Shown: positions 10,926 through 21,460, numbered from the stretch's first letter. The stretch is 64,000 nucleotides of DNA from Adiantum capillus-veneris (GCA_014529385.2 CM043958.1:118537018-118601017); one strand, 5' to 3'. The notes: generated by a model not told the origin, from the letters alone. Program-made: numbers and translations.

Positions 10926-13800
10926 TATATAGAGCATAGAGCATAGAGAGCTTCTTACTACCATAGAGGGAACCCTATGGCCTGAAGGCCATAGGGTGTC
11001 AATATAGAGAAAACACAGGTTCTTACTAGCATAGAGGGGACCCTATGGCCTTCAACCCACAAGGTCTCCTCAATGTAGAGAAAATAGTGTTTTTTACTAG
11101 CATAGAGAGCACCCTATGGACCTGGGTCCATAGGTTTCCAAAAAACTCTCATGAATGGTTTCTTTAAAACATACAGGGCACCTTGTGCCCTTAGGGTCAT
11201 AAGATGTGTAGAGCATAGAAGGTTCTTACTAGCATACAGGGTCCCAATATAGAGCATAGATTGGTTCTTACTAGCATAGAGAGACCAAATAGTGCTTTAT
11301 ACTTGGGGCCATAAGGTGTCAAAACAATGAGGGTTTTTTCAAAACAATGAGGGCACCTTGTGGCCTTGGGGCCATATGATGTCAATATAGAGCATAGAGC
11401 ATAGAGCATAGAGAGCTTCTTACTACCACAGAGGGAACCCTATGGCCTTCAAGCCACAGGGTGTCAATATAGAGAAAACAGAGGTTCTAGCATAGAGGGG
11501 ACCCTATGGCCTTCAGCCCACAAGGTCTCCTCAATATAGAGCAATAGTGTTTTTAAATGGCATAGAGAGCACCCTATGGCCCCGGGTCTATAGGTTGCCA
11601 AAAAAAACCTCATGAAGGGTTTCTTTTAAACATACAGGGCACCTTGTGCCCTTAGGGTCATAAGATGTGTAGAGCATAGAGAGGTTCTTACTAGCATACA
11701 GGGGACCCTATGGCCTTCAGGCCATAGGGTCCCAATATAGAGCATAGAGAGACCAAATAGTGCTTTATACCTGGGGCCATAATGTGCCAAAACAATGAGG
11801 GTTTTTACGAAACTATGAGGGCACTTTGTGGCCTTGGGGCCATAGGATGTCAATATAGAGCATATAGCATAGAGAGCTTCTTACTATCATATAGGGAACC
11901 CTATGGCCTTCAGGCCACAAGGTGTCAACGTAGAGAAAACAGAGGTTCTTACTAGCATAGAGGGGACCCTATGGCCTTCAGCCCACAAGGTCTCCTCAAT
12001 GGCATAGAGAGAATCCTATGGGCGTGGGTCCATAGGCTGCCAAAAAACCCTCATGAAGGGTTTCTTCAAAACATAGAGGGAAACTTTTGGCCTTGGGGTC
12101 ATAGGATGTGTAGAACATAGAGAGTAACTTACTAGCATAGGGGGGACCCTATGGCCTTCAGGCCATAGGGTGCCAATATAGAGCATAGACCGGTTCTTGC
12201 TAACATAGAGAGACCAAATAGTGCTTTATACATGTGGCCATAGGGTGCCAAAACAATGAGGGTTTTTTTGAAACAATGAGGGCACCTTGTGGCCTTGGGG
12301 CCATAGGATGTCAATGTAGAGCATAGAGCATAGAGCATAGAGAGCTTCTTACTAGAATACAAGGAACCCTATGGCCTTCAGGCCACAGGGTGTCAACGTA
12401 GAGAAAACAGAGGTTCTCACTAGCATAGAGGGGAACCTATGACCTTCAGCCCACAAAGTCTCCTCAATATAGAGCAAATAGTGTTTTTACTAGCAGAGAG
12501 AGCACCCTATGGCCCTGGGTCCATAGGTTGCCAAATAACCATCATGAAGGGTTTCTTCAAAACATAGAGGGCACCTTGTGCCCTTGGGGTCATAATATGT
12601 GTAGAGCATAGAGAGGCTCTTACTAACATACAGGGGACCCTATGGCCTGAATTAGGGTGCCAATATAGAGAATAGATCGGTTCTTATTAGCACAGAGCGG
12701 ACCCTATGGCATTTAGGCCAAAGGGTGCCAATATAGAACAAAGATCAGTTCTTACTAGCATAGAGAGATCAAATAGTGCTTTATACCTGGGGCCATAGGG
12801 TACCAAAACAATGAGGGTTTTTCAATGGCATAGAGAGCACCCTATGGCCCTGGGTCCATAGGTTGCCAAAAAACCCTCTTGAAGGGTTTCTTCAAAACAT
12901 GGAGGGCAACTTGTGGTCTTGGGGTCATCGGATATGTAGAGCATAAAGAGGTTCTTACTAGCATACAGGGGAAGGCCATAGGGTGCCAATATAGAGCATA
13001 GATCGGTTCTTACTAGCAAAGATTGGACCCTATCGCCTTCAGGCAAAAGGGTGCCAATATAGGGGACCATATGGCTTTCAAGTCACATGGTGCCAATATA
13101 GAGCAAATAGTGTTTTTACTAGCATATAGAACATCCTGACCTAGGGGGATTGGTTGTCAAAAATCCTTCATAGAAGGGTTCCTATGGCCTTCAACCCACG
13201 AGGTCTTCTCAATATAGAGCAAATAGTATTTTTCATTGGCATACAGAGCACCCTTGGGGCCCTTGAGGCCAACCCTATGGCCTTCAGGCTGTAGGGAGCT
13301 AATATAGAGCAAATGGTGCTTTATATCGACATAGAGAGCTATGACCCTGGGGCCATAGAAAAACAATGAGAGGTTTTTGGAAACAATGAGGGCACCTTGT
13401 GGTCTTGGGGCCATAGGAAGTCAATATAGATCATAGAGCATAAACGATAGAGCATAGAGCACAAAGAGATTCTTAGTAGCATAGAGGGAACCCTATGACC
13501 TTCAGGCCATAGGGTGCCATTATAAAGTAAACAGAGGTTCTTACTAGCATAGAGGGGACCCTATGGACTTCATCCCACAAGGTCTCCTCAATATAGAGCA
13601 AATAGTGGTTTTTACTTGCATGGAGAGAACCATATGGCCCTGGGGTCATAGGTTACCAGAAAACCCTCATGAAGCATTTCTTTAAAACATTGAGGCCACC
13701 TTGTGGCCTTGGGGCCATAGGATGCCAATGTAGAGCATAGAGAGGTTCTTACTAGCATGCAGGGGACCCTATGGCCTTCAGGCCACATGATGCCATATGG
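10926..13800. repeat. Right arm, outer part: higher-order repeat of about 465 bp
   Basis: Units of about 75 bp with CATAGAGGGGACCCTATGG and CTTCAGGCCATAGGGT are grouped into higher-order units. The landmark GAGCATAGAGAGCTTCTTACT occurs near 10935, 11400, 11865 and 12330, a spacing of about 465 bp. The outermost part (13265-13520) pairs with 6285-6540. All frames here are low-complexity shadows. Confidence 0.8.
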
Positions 13801-13930
13801 TGTTGGTGTAGAGGCTCTAAAGGGGTATTTAGGCCATTCAAGGGATACTTCTTTGAGGGTCCTCTAATGTCATAAGAGAACATGTGATCACACTACCATA
13901 GAGTGGCCTAGGTACACTTGTAGAACCATT

Positions 13931-14383
13931 TTGTTGGCACCCTTTGGACCTAGGACCACATGGTTTAACATAGAGGGGACTCTATGGCCCTATGTCCATA
14001 TGGATGTAATAATATCCATCTTGTCTAAATATATGTCATTCTTTTTACAAAAAATATCTCGGAAGATAAAGTCAAAGTCAGTTGATGCAACAGGCTCAAC
14101 ACCAAGTTCTTGGTATCTAGATTTTCACTTACCAAATGGCGGAAGTGATGAGAAAGTCCACTTGTTCTTTCAAGATAAAGAGCAATTGCCACTCAAGGAC
14201 TGTGGTATTGTCAAGGAGATAAAGAAAGATTGTTCAGATCTTGAAATGTCTCCATGCCTTGGAGTAAAAGTACTCAATGGTGACTTCTACTTGTTAAAGC
14301 CTGCGGCATTTGCTAAAAAATTGGTGAAGGTTGATTATGAAGGAGTGACAATGGGTGGAGCTTCAAGACGACACTCCAAGTGA
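13931..14383 (+). CDS. Hypothetical open frame, unrecognised
   Basis: This 150-codon frame overlaps the end of the palindrome array for its first 35-40 residues. The remainder (from about 14035) has normal codon and amino-acid usage, with segments such as SSWYLDFHLPNGG and HLFFQDKEQLPLKDC. It may be an exon of a host or transposon gene, since the frame ends soon after a basic SRRHSK tail. I recognise no domain. If real, the start would be an exon border near 14035, not the ATG inside the repeat. Confidence 0.3.
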   Translation: MLAPFGPRTTWFNIEGTLWPYVHMDVIISILSKYMSFFLQKISRKIKSKSVDATGSTPSSWYLDFHLPNGGSDEKVHLFFQDKEQLPLKDCGIVKEIKKDCSDLEMSPCLGVKVLNGDFYLLKPAAFAKKLVKVDYEGVTMGGASRRHSK

Positions 14384-16408
14384 GAACTTTATAGACTTAT
14401 ATATTGAGGGCTTTAAGAAAGTCAATCAATATTTAGGTAAATTGTAACATTTAATGGCCTAAAAACTTATGTGTAGCGGAAAATAGCATGAACATAGTGG
14501 GCATTTTATTAGAATAGATTCCTAATGAGAATTACCAGAGTGCTTGGGTGGAGAGAGCAACAAAAAGCGTAACACCTAGTTAGATAGCATCAACAATACT
14601 TTCAAAAGAGAGAGAAATTAAGCTATTGACAACAGTTGAGGACCGGATTTGCATGGAGCCGGCCCCCCCTCCAAAAGGTTTTGTATTATGGTTTCTCCCA
14701 TCAAGAGAGACATTGTACAATACAATTCTTTGTGTTCCTTCAAGACTAGCTAGTGCAATGGAGATGAAAGATTCATGCACTAAGCAAAACACTTAGCAAA
14801 CACAACTTGAATTATCCCTGTTCTCAGACCCAAGACCTCACACACCTTCGAAGATGGTGAGAGCTAGCAGGGTATGAGAGTAGATTGAGAGGAAGAAGGA
14901 GTATCTTACGAGAAAGATGTACATCCCCTCACATAATCACTCATATTAGCATAGATTTAGCTTATTAATTAGCTTGGTAGAGGAGATGAGCATGCATTGA
15001 AGCTTGGATCTTGGTTGGATTTGCATCCACAAGCCAAGAGTGTGTTGATGTAGGCTTCTATCTCACAAGCTTGGAGTAGGTGATGAGTTCTCCATTAAAG
15101 CTTGGGAAGAGATAGTCTTCTCTTTCTTCACACATGAGATTGTGTGAGTGTGTGTGTGATAATGCCTTGCAAAAATCAGCCCCCTCTCTCTCTTGGGTGA
15201 GCCCCCTTGCTATTTGCTCTTGCAGGCTCCCTATTGGACAATGCCAAGCTCAGCCAATGGCTATTAAGCAGCATAAGTGATAGCCTTCTGACATGTGTCC
15301 CCCTTTCCCCTTTTGTGAGAGCTTAATCAATTAAAATTAATTGATTTAAATGAATTAAATTCCCATTGGACCTTTCCCCATTCTGGCCAATAGGAATTAA
15401 GTAGCCCATTGGGCTGCTCAATTCCTACTGGACCCCTTCTCAGGCTGTCCAATAATCATCCAGGAAACTTAATTTTCATTGGTTCTTTTTATTAAGTGTT
15501 TTAAAATTAATTAGGCTAAATTTAATCTAGCCTAATTCTCATTGGTTCACTTCAAGGGTCATCCAATAGAAATTGGGCATACCTTGTGGGCATCTGGCCT
15601 AGGGAGCTGACATGTGTCCCTCATTCCCTTTGTGTAAAGGGGGCTTGTGTGTGTGTGTGTGTGTGTGTGTGTGGCTTTCTCTCTCATACCCTACCTTTAG
15701 GGCTCGCCCCCTCATGTGTAGGGATGTATGTTGACTTTGGAGAGCACACAAAGCATCCAATTCCCCCTAAGCTTTAACCCTTTGGACACAACCTTTGAAT
15801 TTTGGAACCTTAGCATTTTGGAAGTCTTAATGGGCTGAACCTTAGGGTCTTTTTAGCCCATTGTTGCACATGGATCTTTTGCAAATGGCCCCCCCTTTGG
15901 ATCCCTATTTTCGCTCCTTTGGATCCCTACTGTGGCCGGTCTGCTAGCTTAACCAATATTCTAGCTTTTTCTCCCCTGGCACTTCCCCACATTAAATGAT
16001 CAGTTTAATATGAGAAAATCATTTAGGAGAATTAGATATTGATTATTATGACATTACCTCTCTCTTGAAATCATAGTCATCCTCGACTATGGTGTAGAGA
16101 AGATAAAGCATATTCATAAGTCCTTTTCTTAGCGGGTAGAGGATCCCTATGTTACCCTACGACATCATTCCACAATGGATGACTAGTCCATTTGGCGCTT
16201 GAGAGCCTGAGGCTGCCGCAAGCATGTCTGCACATTAGTCCTATCAGTCTTCCATAGTAGAGTGACAAGCTCTACTTGGTGTTTGGGAGACTTCGTCTCC
16301 GCAAACTTGATCTAAGCATGCATACTACTTCATTTTTGTGCACAATAAAGAAAAGAGAGTCTTATAAGACAAAAACTTTGTTCATTTTTTAACATTTTGT
16401 ACATTTTC
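14384..16408. other. Non-coding stretch downstream of the chromovirus
   Basis: No convincing gene. A (GT)n microsatellite sits at 15646-15674. The segment 15320-15570 has several imperfect inverted copies of a CCCATTGG/CCAATAGGAATT text. The 3' LTR of the adjacent minus-strand gypsy element should lie in this stretch, but I could not match it to a second copy. Confidence 0.45.
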
Positions 16409-17107
16409 TTACTCTTGGGAAGCATTGTAAGCATTGACAAGGTTTAGGTTATCCTTTAATTGTATGCCTTGCATCCACCTAGCATCTTCAAAAGGATAAT
16501 TTTTAAACTTAATAAGATATCGTCGGATAGTCTTACCGCCTCTTAGTACCTTGTCTTCATGTCGGAGAATGGACTCGGGCTGCAGCACCTCCTCTTGGTC
16601 CTCGATCTCCGGTGGGTCTTCAATAGTTGGTTCTTGAGGTGGCTCTCCTTTGTAAGGCTTTAATAGGCTCACATGGAAAGCATTGTGTATGAGCCAATGA
16701 TTGGGCAACTTGAGTTGATAGGCCATCTCATTGATTGGCCTAAGAATCTGGAAGGGACCATAGTACCTTTTTGCTAGTTTAGCATAGTACTTTTGGTGGC
16801 CCGTAGGATTCTTGCCCGTCGTGTGCCTTAATCGAGCCTTGGGAAACTTTAACAAGACCCAGTCGTTTTCTTTAAAGGTTTGGGCTCTTCTGTGCTTGTC
16901 AGCAGTAGCCTTTTGCCTTTGCTGTGAGATAGAGATAGCATCCTTAATCTTTTCAAAAGATTCTTGTAGGTCTTGGCTATACTCATCTGCAACGAAGATC
17001 TTCCCATGTACCTTAAGTAGCAAGGGACTTTTTGATCTTCCCTCAATTACCTCGAAAGCTGCTTTTCCCGTGGAAGTATGTACAGTGTTATTGTAAGCAT
17101 ACTCCAC
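16409..17107 (-). CDS. Integrase C-terminus with chromodomain
   Basis: This 232-codon frame continues the integrase (EYAYNNTVHTSTGKAAFEVI) through the GPY/F-type module (KRYYGPFQILRPI near residue 118) to a C-terminal chromodomain. The chromodomain reads from ESILRHEDKVLRGGKTIRRY through LIKFKNYPFEDARWM, about residues 175-225. In chromoviruses this domain steers integration to marked chromatin. The aromatic cage looks incomplete: R-R-Y-L-I-K-F replaces the usual Y-L-V-K-W, while ARW keeps one Trp. The stop at 16409 is close to where the 3' LTR should start. Confidence 0.85.
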   Translation of the reverse strand: MEYAYNNTVHTSTGKAAFEVIEGRSKSPLLLKVHGKIFVADEYSQDLQESFEKIKDAISISQQRQKATADKHRRAQTFKENDWVLLKFPKARLRHTTGKNPTGHQKYYAKLAKRYYGPFQILRPINEMAYQLKLPNHWLIHNAFHVSLLKPYKGEPPQEPTIEDPPEIEDQEEVLQPESILRHEDKVLRGGKTIRRYLIKFKNYPFEDARWMQGIQLKDNLNLVNAYNASQE

Positions 17108-17190
17108 TAAGGGTAAGTACTTCTCCCATTGGGATATTTGATCTACTTCTGTTACATAGGTTTTTAGTAGATCGAGAATGGTTAGGTTAG

Positions 17191-17619
17191 CTATTCACTT
17201 TGGCCATCCGTTTGTGGATGATAGGCCGAAGAGAAGTTTAGCCTTGTCCCTAAATTCTCAAAGAGAACCTTCCAGAAATTACTGGTCATTCTAGGATCTC
17301 TATCCGACACTATGGACATTGGCAAGGCATGGTACTTGAAAATTTGTGAAATGAAGAGGGTTGCCATTTGATGGGCTTTGATAGTCTTTTTGACAGGTAT
17401 AAAATGAGCTTTTTTACTGAACCTGTCTACTATCGTCCATATTCCCGTATTCCCATGGATAGACTTAGGCAATCCAAAGATAAAATCCATGGATATGCTC
17501 TCCCATGGTGAATTAGGGATTGGCAAGGGTTGAAGCAATCCAAGTTGCTTCCCTCTATCAAATTTTGTCTTTTGGCATACCACACATTTAGAAACATACT
17601 CTTGTATGTTCACTTTCAT
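17191..17619 (-). CDS. Integrase core of the chromovirus
   Basis: This frame carries the CxxC half of the zinc-binding region (KCVVCQKTK) and the catalytic core: SMDFIFGLP (first Asp), SIVSDRDPRM (second Asp) and YHPQTDGQSE (Glu). All three catalytic acids are present. A TAG directly after the Glu at about 17203 stops the frame. The text resumes in another register toward 17107, which suggests a one-base loss. Confidence 0.85.
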   Translation of the reverse strand: MKVNIQEYVSKCVVCQKTKFDRGKQLGLLQPLPIPNSPWESISMDFIFGLPKSIHGNTGIWTIVDRFSKKAHFIPVKKTIKAHQMATLFISQIFKYHALPMSIVSDRDPRMTSNFWKVLFENLGTRLNFSSAYHPQTDGQSE

Positions 17620-17700
17620 GGTAGGCCAATAGAAATATGTTTCAATTCCCTTTAAGGTAGACTGAATCCCTCTATGCCCCGCATAAGGTGGAGCATGAGA

Positions 17701-18285
17701 TTAATACATTACTTTCTCACGTAGTGAGTTAGTAACGCATAGTCTATTGCCATAGAGAAGATAACCATCTTGTAAGGTAAATGGTTCTTCTTTCTTCCCT
17801 AATGCAAGGGCTGAAATCACATCTCTAAAATCGGGATCAATAGCATACTCATCTATCATTGAAGATAGATCATTGTGAGTTGCTATGGAAACCGCATTCA
17901 CTCTCGGCCATCTCGAGAGTGCATCAGCTACTTGATTATGCTTGCCAGCAATGTGAGCAATATGAAAATGAAATTGCGAAAGGAAATTTTCCCACCTCAT
18001 TTGTTTGTCGGAGAGCTTGGTCTGCATCATGAAGTACTTAAGACTTTGGTGATCCGTTCGCAGAATGAAAGGAGTCCCCAATAAATAGTGCTTCCATGAG
18101 TCTAAGGCATGTAGAACTGCAAGGAGTTCCTTTTTGTATATGCCTAGAGCTTGCTCAACAGGGTCGAGCCTTCGACTCTCATAGCCTATGGCATGCCCTT
18201 CTTGGAGAAAAACAGCTCCAAGGCAATCACCACAAGCATCGCATTGGACCTCAAATGGTTTTGAGAGATCCGGTAGTGTAATCAC
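17701..18285 (-). CDS. RNase H and linker of the chromovirus
   Basis: The 194-codon frame starts in the connection domain (LPDLSKPFEVQCDACGDCLG) and has the gypsy RNase H pattern: CDAC (first Asp), ELLAVLHALDSWKHYL with Glu, RTDHQSLKYF with Asp, and HNQVADALSRWP near residue 125. The activity removes RNA from RNA:DNA hybrids during reverse transcription. The frame runs to 17701, where it stops just short of the integrase zinc-binding region. Confidence 0.85.
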   Translation of the reverse strand: MITLPDLSKPFEVQCDACGDCLGAVFLQEGHAIGYESRRLDPVEQALGIYKKELLAVLHALDSWKHYLLGTPFILRTDHQSLKYFMMQTKLSDKQMRWENFLSQFHFHIAHIAGKHNQVADALSRWPRVNAVSIATHNDLSSMIDEYAIDPDFRDVISALALGKKEEPFTLQDGYLLYGNRLCVTNSLREKVMY

Positions 18286-18368
18286 AGGTTGAGAGATAAG
18301 CTTTTCTTTAAGCTTTTTGAAAGCACTGTTCTCCTTAGCAGACCATGTATACCTAACGCTTTTCTTTG

Positions 18369-19061
18369 TTAGGTCAGTAATGGTCCCGCAATTTGTGAGA
18401 ACTTTTCTATGAAGCGTCTATAGTATGCACACATACCTATAAAGCTTCTTAGTTTATGAAGATTCCTTGGTTTAGGCCATCCTTTTATTACCTCTAACTT
18501 AGATGGATCCATTTGGATCCCATCTTGAGAGATAATATGACCTAAATACTGAATCTCTTGCAAGAAAAATTCACTTTTCTTTCGATTAACATAAAGTTTA
18601 TTCTCTCTTAAAACTTGAAATATGACATGGAGGTGTTGCTTGTGTTCCTCCAATGAATTAGAGTAGATGATAATATCATCAAAGAACACTCCAGTGAAGG
18701 TTCGATGAGCCCTGAACAACTTCTCCATCAAGCGGTTGAATGTGGCTGGTGCATTGGTCAAGCCAAAAGGCATGACAATGTATACATAAAGACCAAATGT
18801 GGTGCGAAATGCGGTCTTTACAATGTCTTGATCAACTATCCTTATTTGATGATAGCCACTTTTTAGGTCAATCCTACTGAAGTATGTCGATCCTTGTGGA
18901 ACGGGAAACCTATTCTTGATAGTGATCCTATTTAGTGCTCTATAGTGGACACACATACGATATGTGCCGTCTTTCTTTTGCACTAATAGCACAGGTGAGA
19001 AAAATGGAGATGAGCTTGGCCTAACCATACCCTTCTCAACTAGCTCATGCACTTGCCGCAT
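18369..19061 (-). CDS. Reverse transcriptase of the chromovirus
   Basis: This 230-codon frame covers the RT fingers and palm. RT motifs in order are VLLVQKKDGTYRMCVHYRALN, FSRIDLKSGYHQIRI with the first catalytic Asp, MPFGLTNAPATFNRLM, and VFFDDIIIYS with the catalytic DD pair, then QYLGHIIS. The expected segment of about 12 residues between NRFPVP and QGSTYFSRID is missing, which looks like an in-frame deletion. The frame ends at 18369 in AGPLLT. RNase H follows in another frame at 18285. Confidence 0.85.
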   Translation of the reverse strand: MRQVHELVEKGMVRPSSSPFFSPVLLVQKKDGTYRMCVHYRALNRITIKNRFPVPQGSTYFSRIDLKSGYHQIRIVDQDIVKTAFRTTFGLYVYIVMPFGLTNAPATFNRLMEKLFRAHRTFTGVFFDDIIIYSNSLEEHKQHLHVIFQVLRENKLYVNRKKSEFFLQEIQYLGHIISQDGIQMDPSKLEVIKGWPKPRNLHKLRSFIGMCAYYRRFIEKFSQIAGPLLT

Positions 19062-19261
19062 AATCTCCTCTTGTTGAGCTTGAGAAACTCTATAAGGAGG
19101 TTTGTTAGGCGGTGAACTTCCTGGAAGAAGTTCAATTGCATGGTCATCATTACCTCGTTTAGGAGGTAGCTCACAAGGGATGTCGTCAATAAAAACATTT
19201 TGAAACCCCTTGAGAAAATTGGATAACTCTAATTCCTTTTGGTTGCTTTTATTTTCTTTTG

Positions 19262-20014
19262 TTAAAGCATTAGGATATTTTGAGAATCTTTAACAAAAAT
19301 CATGTACACGGAAATAGAGCTCTTTATTGACTTGTTGAAAGCTGGTGTATGTACAATGGGGATAGTGTTACCCATTTTCTTAGCATCTATATACATGTCT
19401 TTTTCCCTGAACTTAAAGGAGATTCTCCTTTCAGGAAATTTAACATCGGCAGCCAGGCGGTCAAACCATGGTGCCCCTATGATTACATCCTCATGCTTGA
19501 GAGGAGAGATAAAGAAGTCCTCTTTGTCCACATAGCCTTGGACATGAAGCCTCAATTTCCCAATTAAGGGAGTGACTGAAGCTTCGTGCCCCTTGAAGGC
19601 ACTATCTGCGGGTAGGACATCTCCCATCTTGTAGGATTGTATGCCTAGCTTGGTGGCTAACTCCATAGATATCAAATTGTGAGTAGAACCAGGGTCAAAG
19701 AGAATAAAAGCATCATGTTCTCTTACCTTTCCCCAAGCATGGCATAAAGGAGATCCTTTGTGGTGAGTTTGGTGAGTCTCCTCCTCTTGGATTTCAACCA
19801 AGGAAGCTCTAGGAGGATCTTGGCGGTTGTTCTTTTGGGGACAAGCACGGTACGCATGCCCTTGCACCGCACTTGAAACACCGGTTATCCTTACGATAAC
19901 GCTCAAGCTCTTCAGGAGAGAGTTTATTCTTACCTTTGTAAACTCCCTTCTCTTTAGCTTTGTTGGAGTTGCCCTTAGGAGACTTTTGGACATTGTCCTT
20001 CCCCTTAGGCTCAT
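19262..20014 (-). CDS. Aspartic protease region of the chromovirus
   Basis: The relevant part of this frame starts near residue 60. The catalytic motif is ILFDPGSTHNLIS (about residues 105-118): the usual D-S/T-G is D-P-G. The flap and later strands follow, and DVIIGAPWFD (about residues 180-190) is the second conserved strand (ILG/IIG motif). The protease processes the Gag-Pol polyprotein in the family. Residues before about 60 are a shifted reading of gag. Separate RT and protease frames imply a further frame change near 19262. Confidence 0.7.
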   Translation of the reverse strand: MSLRGRTMSKSLLRATPTKLKRREFTKVRINSLLKSLSVIVRITGVSSAVQGHAYRACPQKNNRQDPPRASLVEIQEEETHQTHHKGSPLCHAWGKVREHDAFILFDPGSTHNLISMELATKLGIQSYKMGDVLPADSAFKGHEASVTPLIGKLRLHVQGYVDKEDFFISPLKHEDVIIGAPWFDRLAADVKFPERRISFKFREKDMYIDAKKMGNTIPIVHTPAFNKSIKSSISVYMIFVKDSQNILML

Positions 20015-20198
20015 TGGAACCCTTGTTTTCCGGGGACTTATTATTTCTTTTAGCCCCTATTTGGAAATTGATTCTAGAGGCCACCATAGTGTGGTGTATT
20101 ACCGCCAATATGGTACGTGGCCTTTGGGAGTTGACATACTCCGCCATTTCTTCGGTTAAGCCCGCACAAAATTGTTGCTTTTGCTCTCCAAAATCCAA
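19809..20198 (-). pseudogene. Gag C-terminus with broken zinc knuckle
   Basis: This 129-codon frame continues gag after the shift near 20200. It reads from FCAGLTEEMAEYV through a Lys/Asn/Pro-rich linker (about residues 50-95) to RCFKCGA. After CFKCG the usual G-H-x4-C of the knuckle is out of frame, and the text resumes in the overlapping 19262-20014 frame. At least two frameshifts therefore lie within 400 bp. Confidence 0.65.
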
Positions 20199-21327
20199 CT
20201 TTTTGAAGACAATGGCTTTGAGTTGTAGGTCCCCAAAACTTATCTACATATTTGTGGATGGATTCATTGGGAGAGAGCTTTAAGCTTCGCCATTCAGTGA
20301 GTACTTTGTCTTTGGCATCGGTGGCCAAAACCTGCTTCATAATGGAAGCTCTTAAATCTTTCCATGTTCGTGGAGCTTCACCGTTGGCTCGTAGGCTAGA
20401 CCACCATTGTCTGGCGGACTTTTGAAAGTGCATAGCTACATGGCGTAGCTTAGAGGACTCCGTGAAGCCCTCATCTCCAAACGCCGCATCGAATTGCTGG
20501 ATAAAGGCCAAGACTTTGTCAGTAGCACCAAAGGTACCATCATAGGTAAGGAAAGAGATGCTCTTCCCTCCCTCTTTAAATTTCTTCAGCTTGGACGACC
20601 TCTTCCATGCGGCATAGGATTTCCTATGGCCTCTTTTTTTTGATGGTTCAAATGTTGCACCATCACTTTCTTCAGAAGGTGAAGAATTTGAAGAAGGTGG
20701 AGAAGAGGGTGACCTCTTTCTCGCCTTTTTCTTGTCTTGATCTTTGTCGTCTTCACCATAGCTTTCATAAGAGGAAGAGGATGAAGAAGATGGAGAAGAG
20801 GGTGTCCTCTTTCTCGCCTTTTTCTTCTCTTGCTTTTTATCATCCCTCTTTGAATTATAACGTGGAGAAGAGTATGATGGTCTTCTCCGCTTTGGTGGTG
20901 ATGAAGAGCGTTTAGCCCACCGTCTTCGTGGAGCCATCTCCGTCGAGGTGGCGGGAGACTCGCTTCTTTCTCGTTCCTTCGGTGGAGGCTCTTGAGTTCT
21001 CCTTTGGGAAGGAGATGCATCATCAAGAAGTAAATTCTTGAGCCCTTTGTATGGATTTTCTTCTTCTTCCCGAATCGGAGAGAGACCTCTTTTGGTAGTC
21101 TCACTAGGAGGCTTCCTAGGTGTTCTCTTGTCATGGTGATGAGCTTGGAGAATCCCGTGAGCATGGAGCTGCAGTTGCACTTCACTTTGGAGAGATGGAT
21201 TGACCATGGCTTGTTGAATCCTAAAAACAAGATAGTTAACAAGCATTGAAGCATCATTAGTAGCTTGCTCATGAGCAAAATCAAAGTTATCAACATTAAT
21301 TTCACTCTCTTTACTATTGTCAGCCAT
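20074..21327 (-). CDS. gag: Gag of the chromovirus
   Basis: This 417-codon frame packages element RNA in the family. The N-terminal third is polar. Residues about 85-235 are a very Ser/Arg/Lys-rich stretch with two near-copies of an RKRTPSSPSSS / RKRSPSSPPSS module, which resembles RS-type disorder. The retrotransposon gag core follows (about residues 250-370) with FIQQFDAAF, HFQKSARQWWSSL and VDKFW. The frame then shifts near 20200, where the 19809-20198 frame continues the gag tail and carries the zinc-knuckle start CFKCG. The start at 21327 is the first Met with the gag context. The RS-like repeats are unusual for gag. Confidence 0.8.
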   Translation of the reverse strand: MADNSKESEINVDNFDFAHEQATNDASMLVNYLVFRIQQAMVNPSLQSEVQLQLHAHGILQAHHHDKRTPRKPPSETTKRGLSPIREEEENPYKGLKNLLLDDASPSQRRTQEPPPKERERSESPATSTEMAPRRRWAKRSSSPPKRRRPSYSSPRYNSKRDDKKQEKKKARKRTPSSPSSSSSSSYESYGEDDKDQDKKKARKRSPSSPPSSNSSPSEESDGATFEPSKKRGHRKSYAAWKRSSKLKKFKEGGKSISFLTYDGTFGATDKVLAFIQQFDAAFGDEGFTESSKLRHVAMHFQKSARQWWSSLRANGEAPRTWKDLRASIMKQVLATDAKDKVLTEWRSLKLSPNESIHKYVDKFWGPTTQSHCLQKVGFWRAKATILCGLNRRNGGVCQLPKATYHIGGNTPHYGGL

Positions 21328-21460
21328 TCTAACAACTTTTAGGTGTAAACTTTTTAGGTGTACTTTGGCACTTCAAGCCCTAGTTGCTACTCCTCTTTAC
21401 CCCTTTAGAAAAAGCACTCAAGCTACTGTACCCACGGCTCGAATACCATTAATTGCAAGG

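Larger units (their letters stand above)
16409..21460 (-). mobile_element. Ty3/gypsy chromovirus, frameshifted
   Basis: On the minus strand the order is gag (21327-20074), zinc knuckle (about 19840), protease (20014-19262), RT (19061-18369), RNase H (18285-17701), integrase (17619-17191) and chromodomain (17107-16409). This is the order of Ty3/gypsy chromoviruses. Frames are interrupted by several frameshifts, so this copy is not expected to work. A possible primer-binding site (reverse strand TGGTATTCGAGCC) is at about 21437-21449. LTR borders could not be fixed. Confidence 0.85.

Noticed and set aside
6192-13414. Many 60-97 codon frames in the palindrome arrays
   Set aside because: They only translate the CCTATGGCC-type repeat and show the same YGP/GHR strings on both strands.
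6281-13800. CRISPR-like array of palindromic repeats
   Set aside because: Units are degenerate, spacers are themselves repeats, there are no cas genes and the sequence is eukaryotic.
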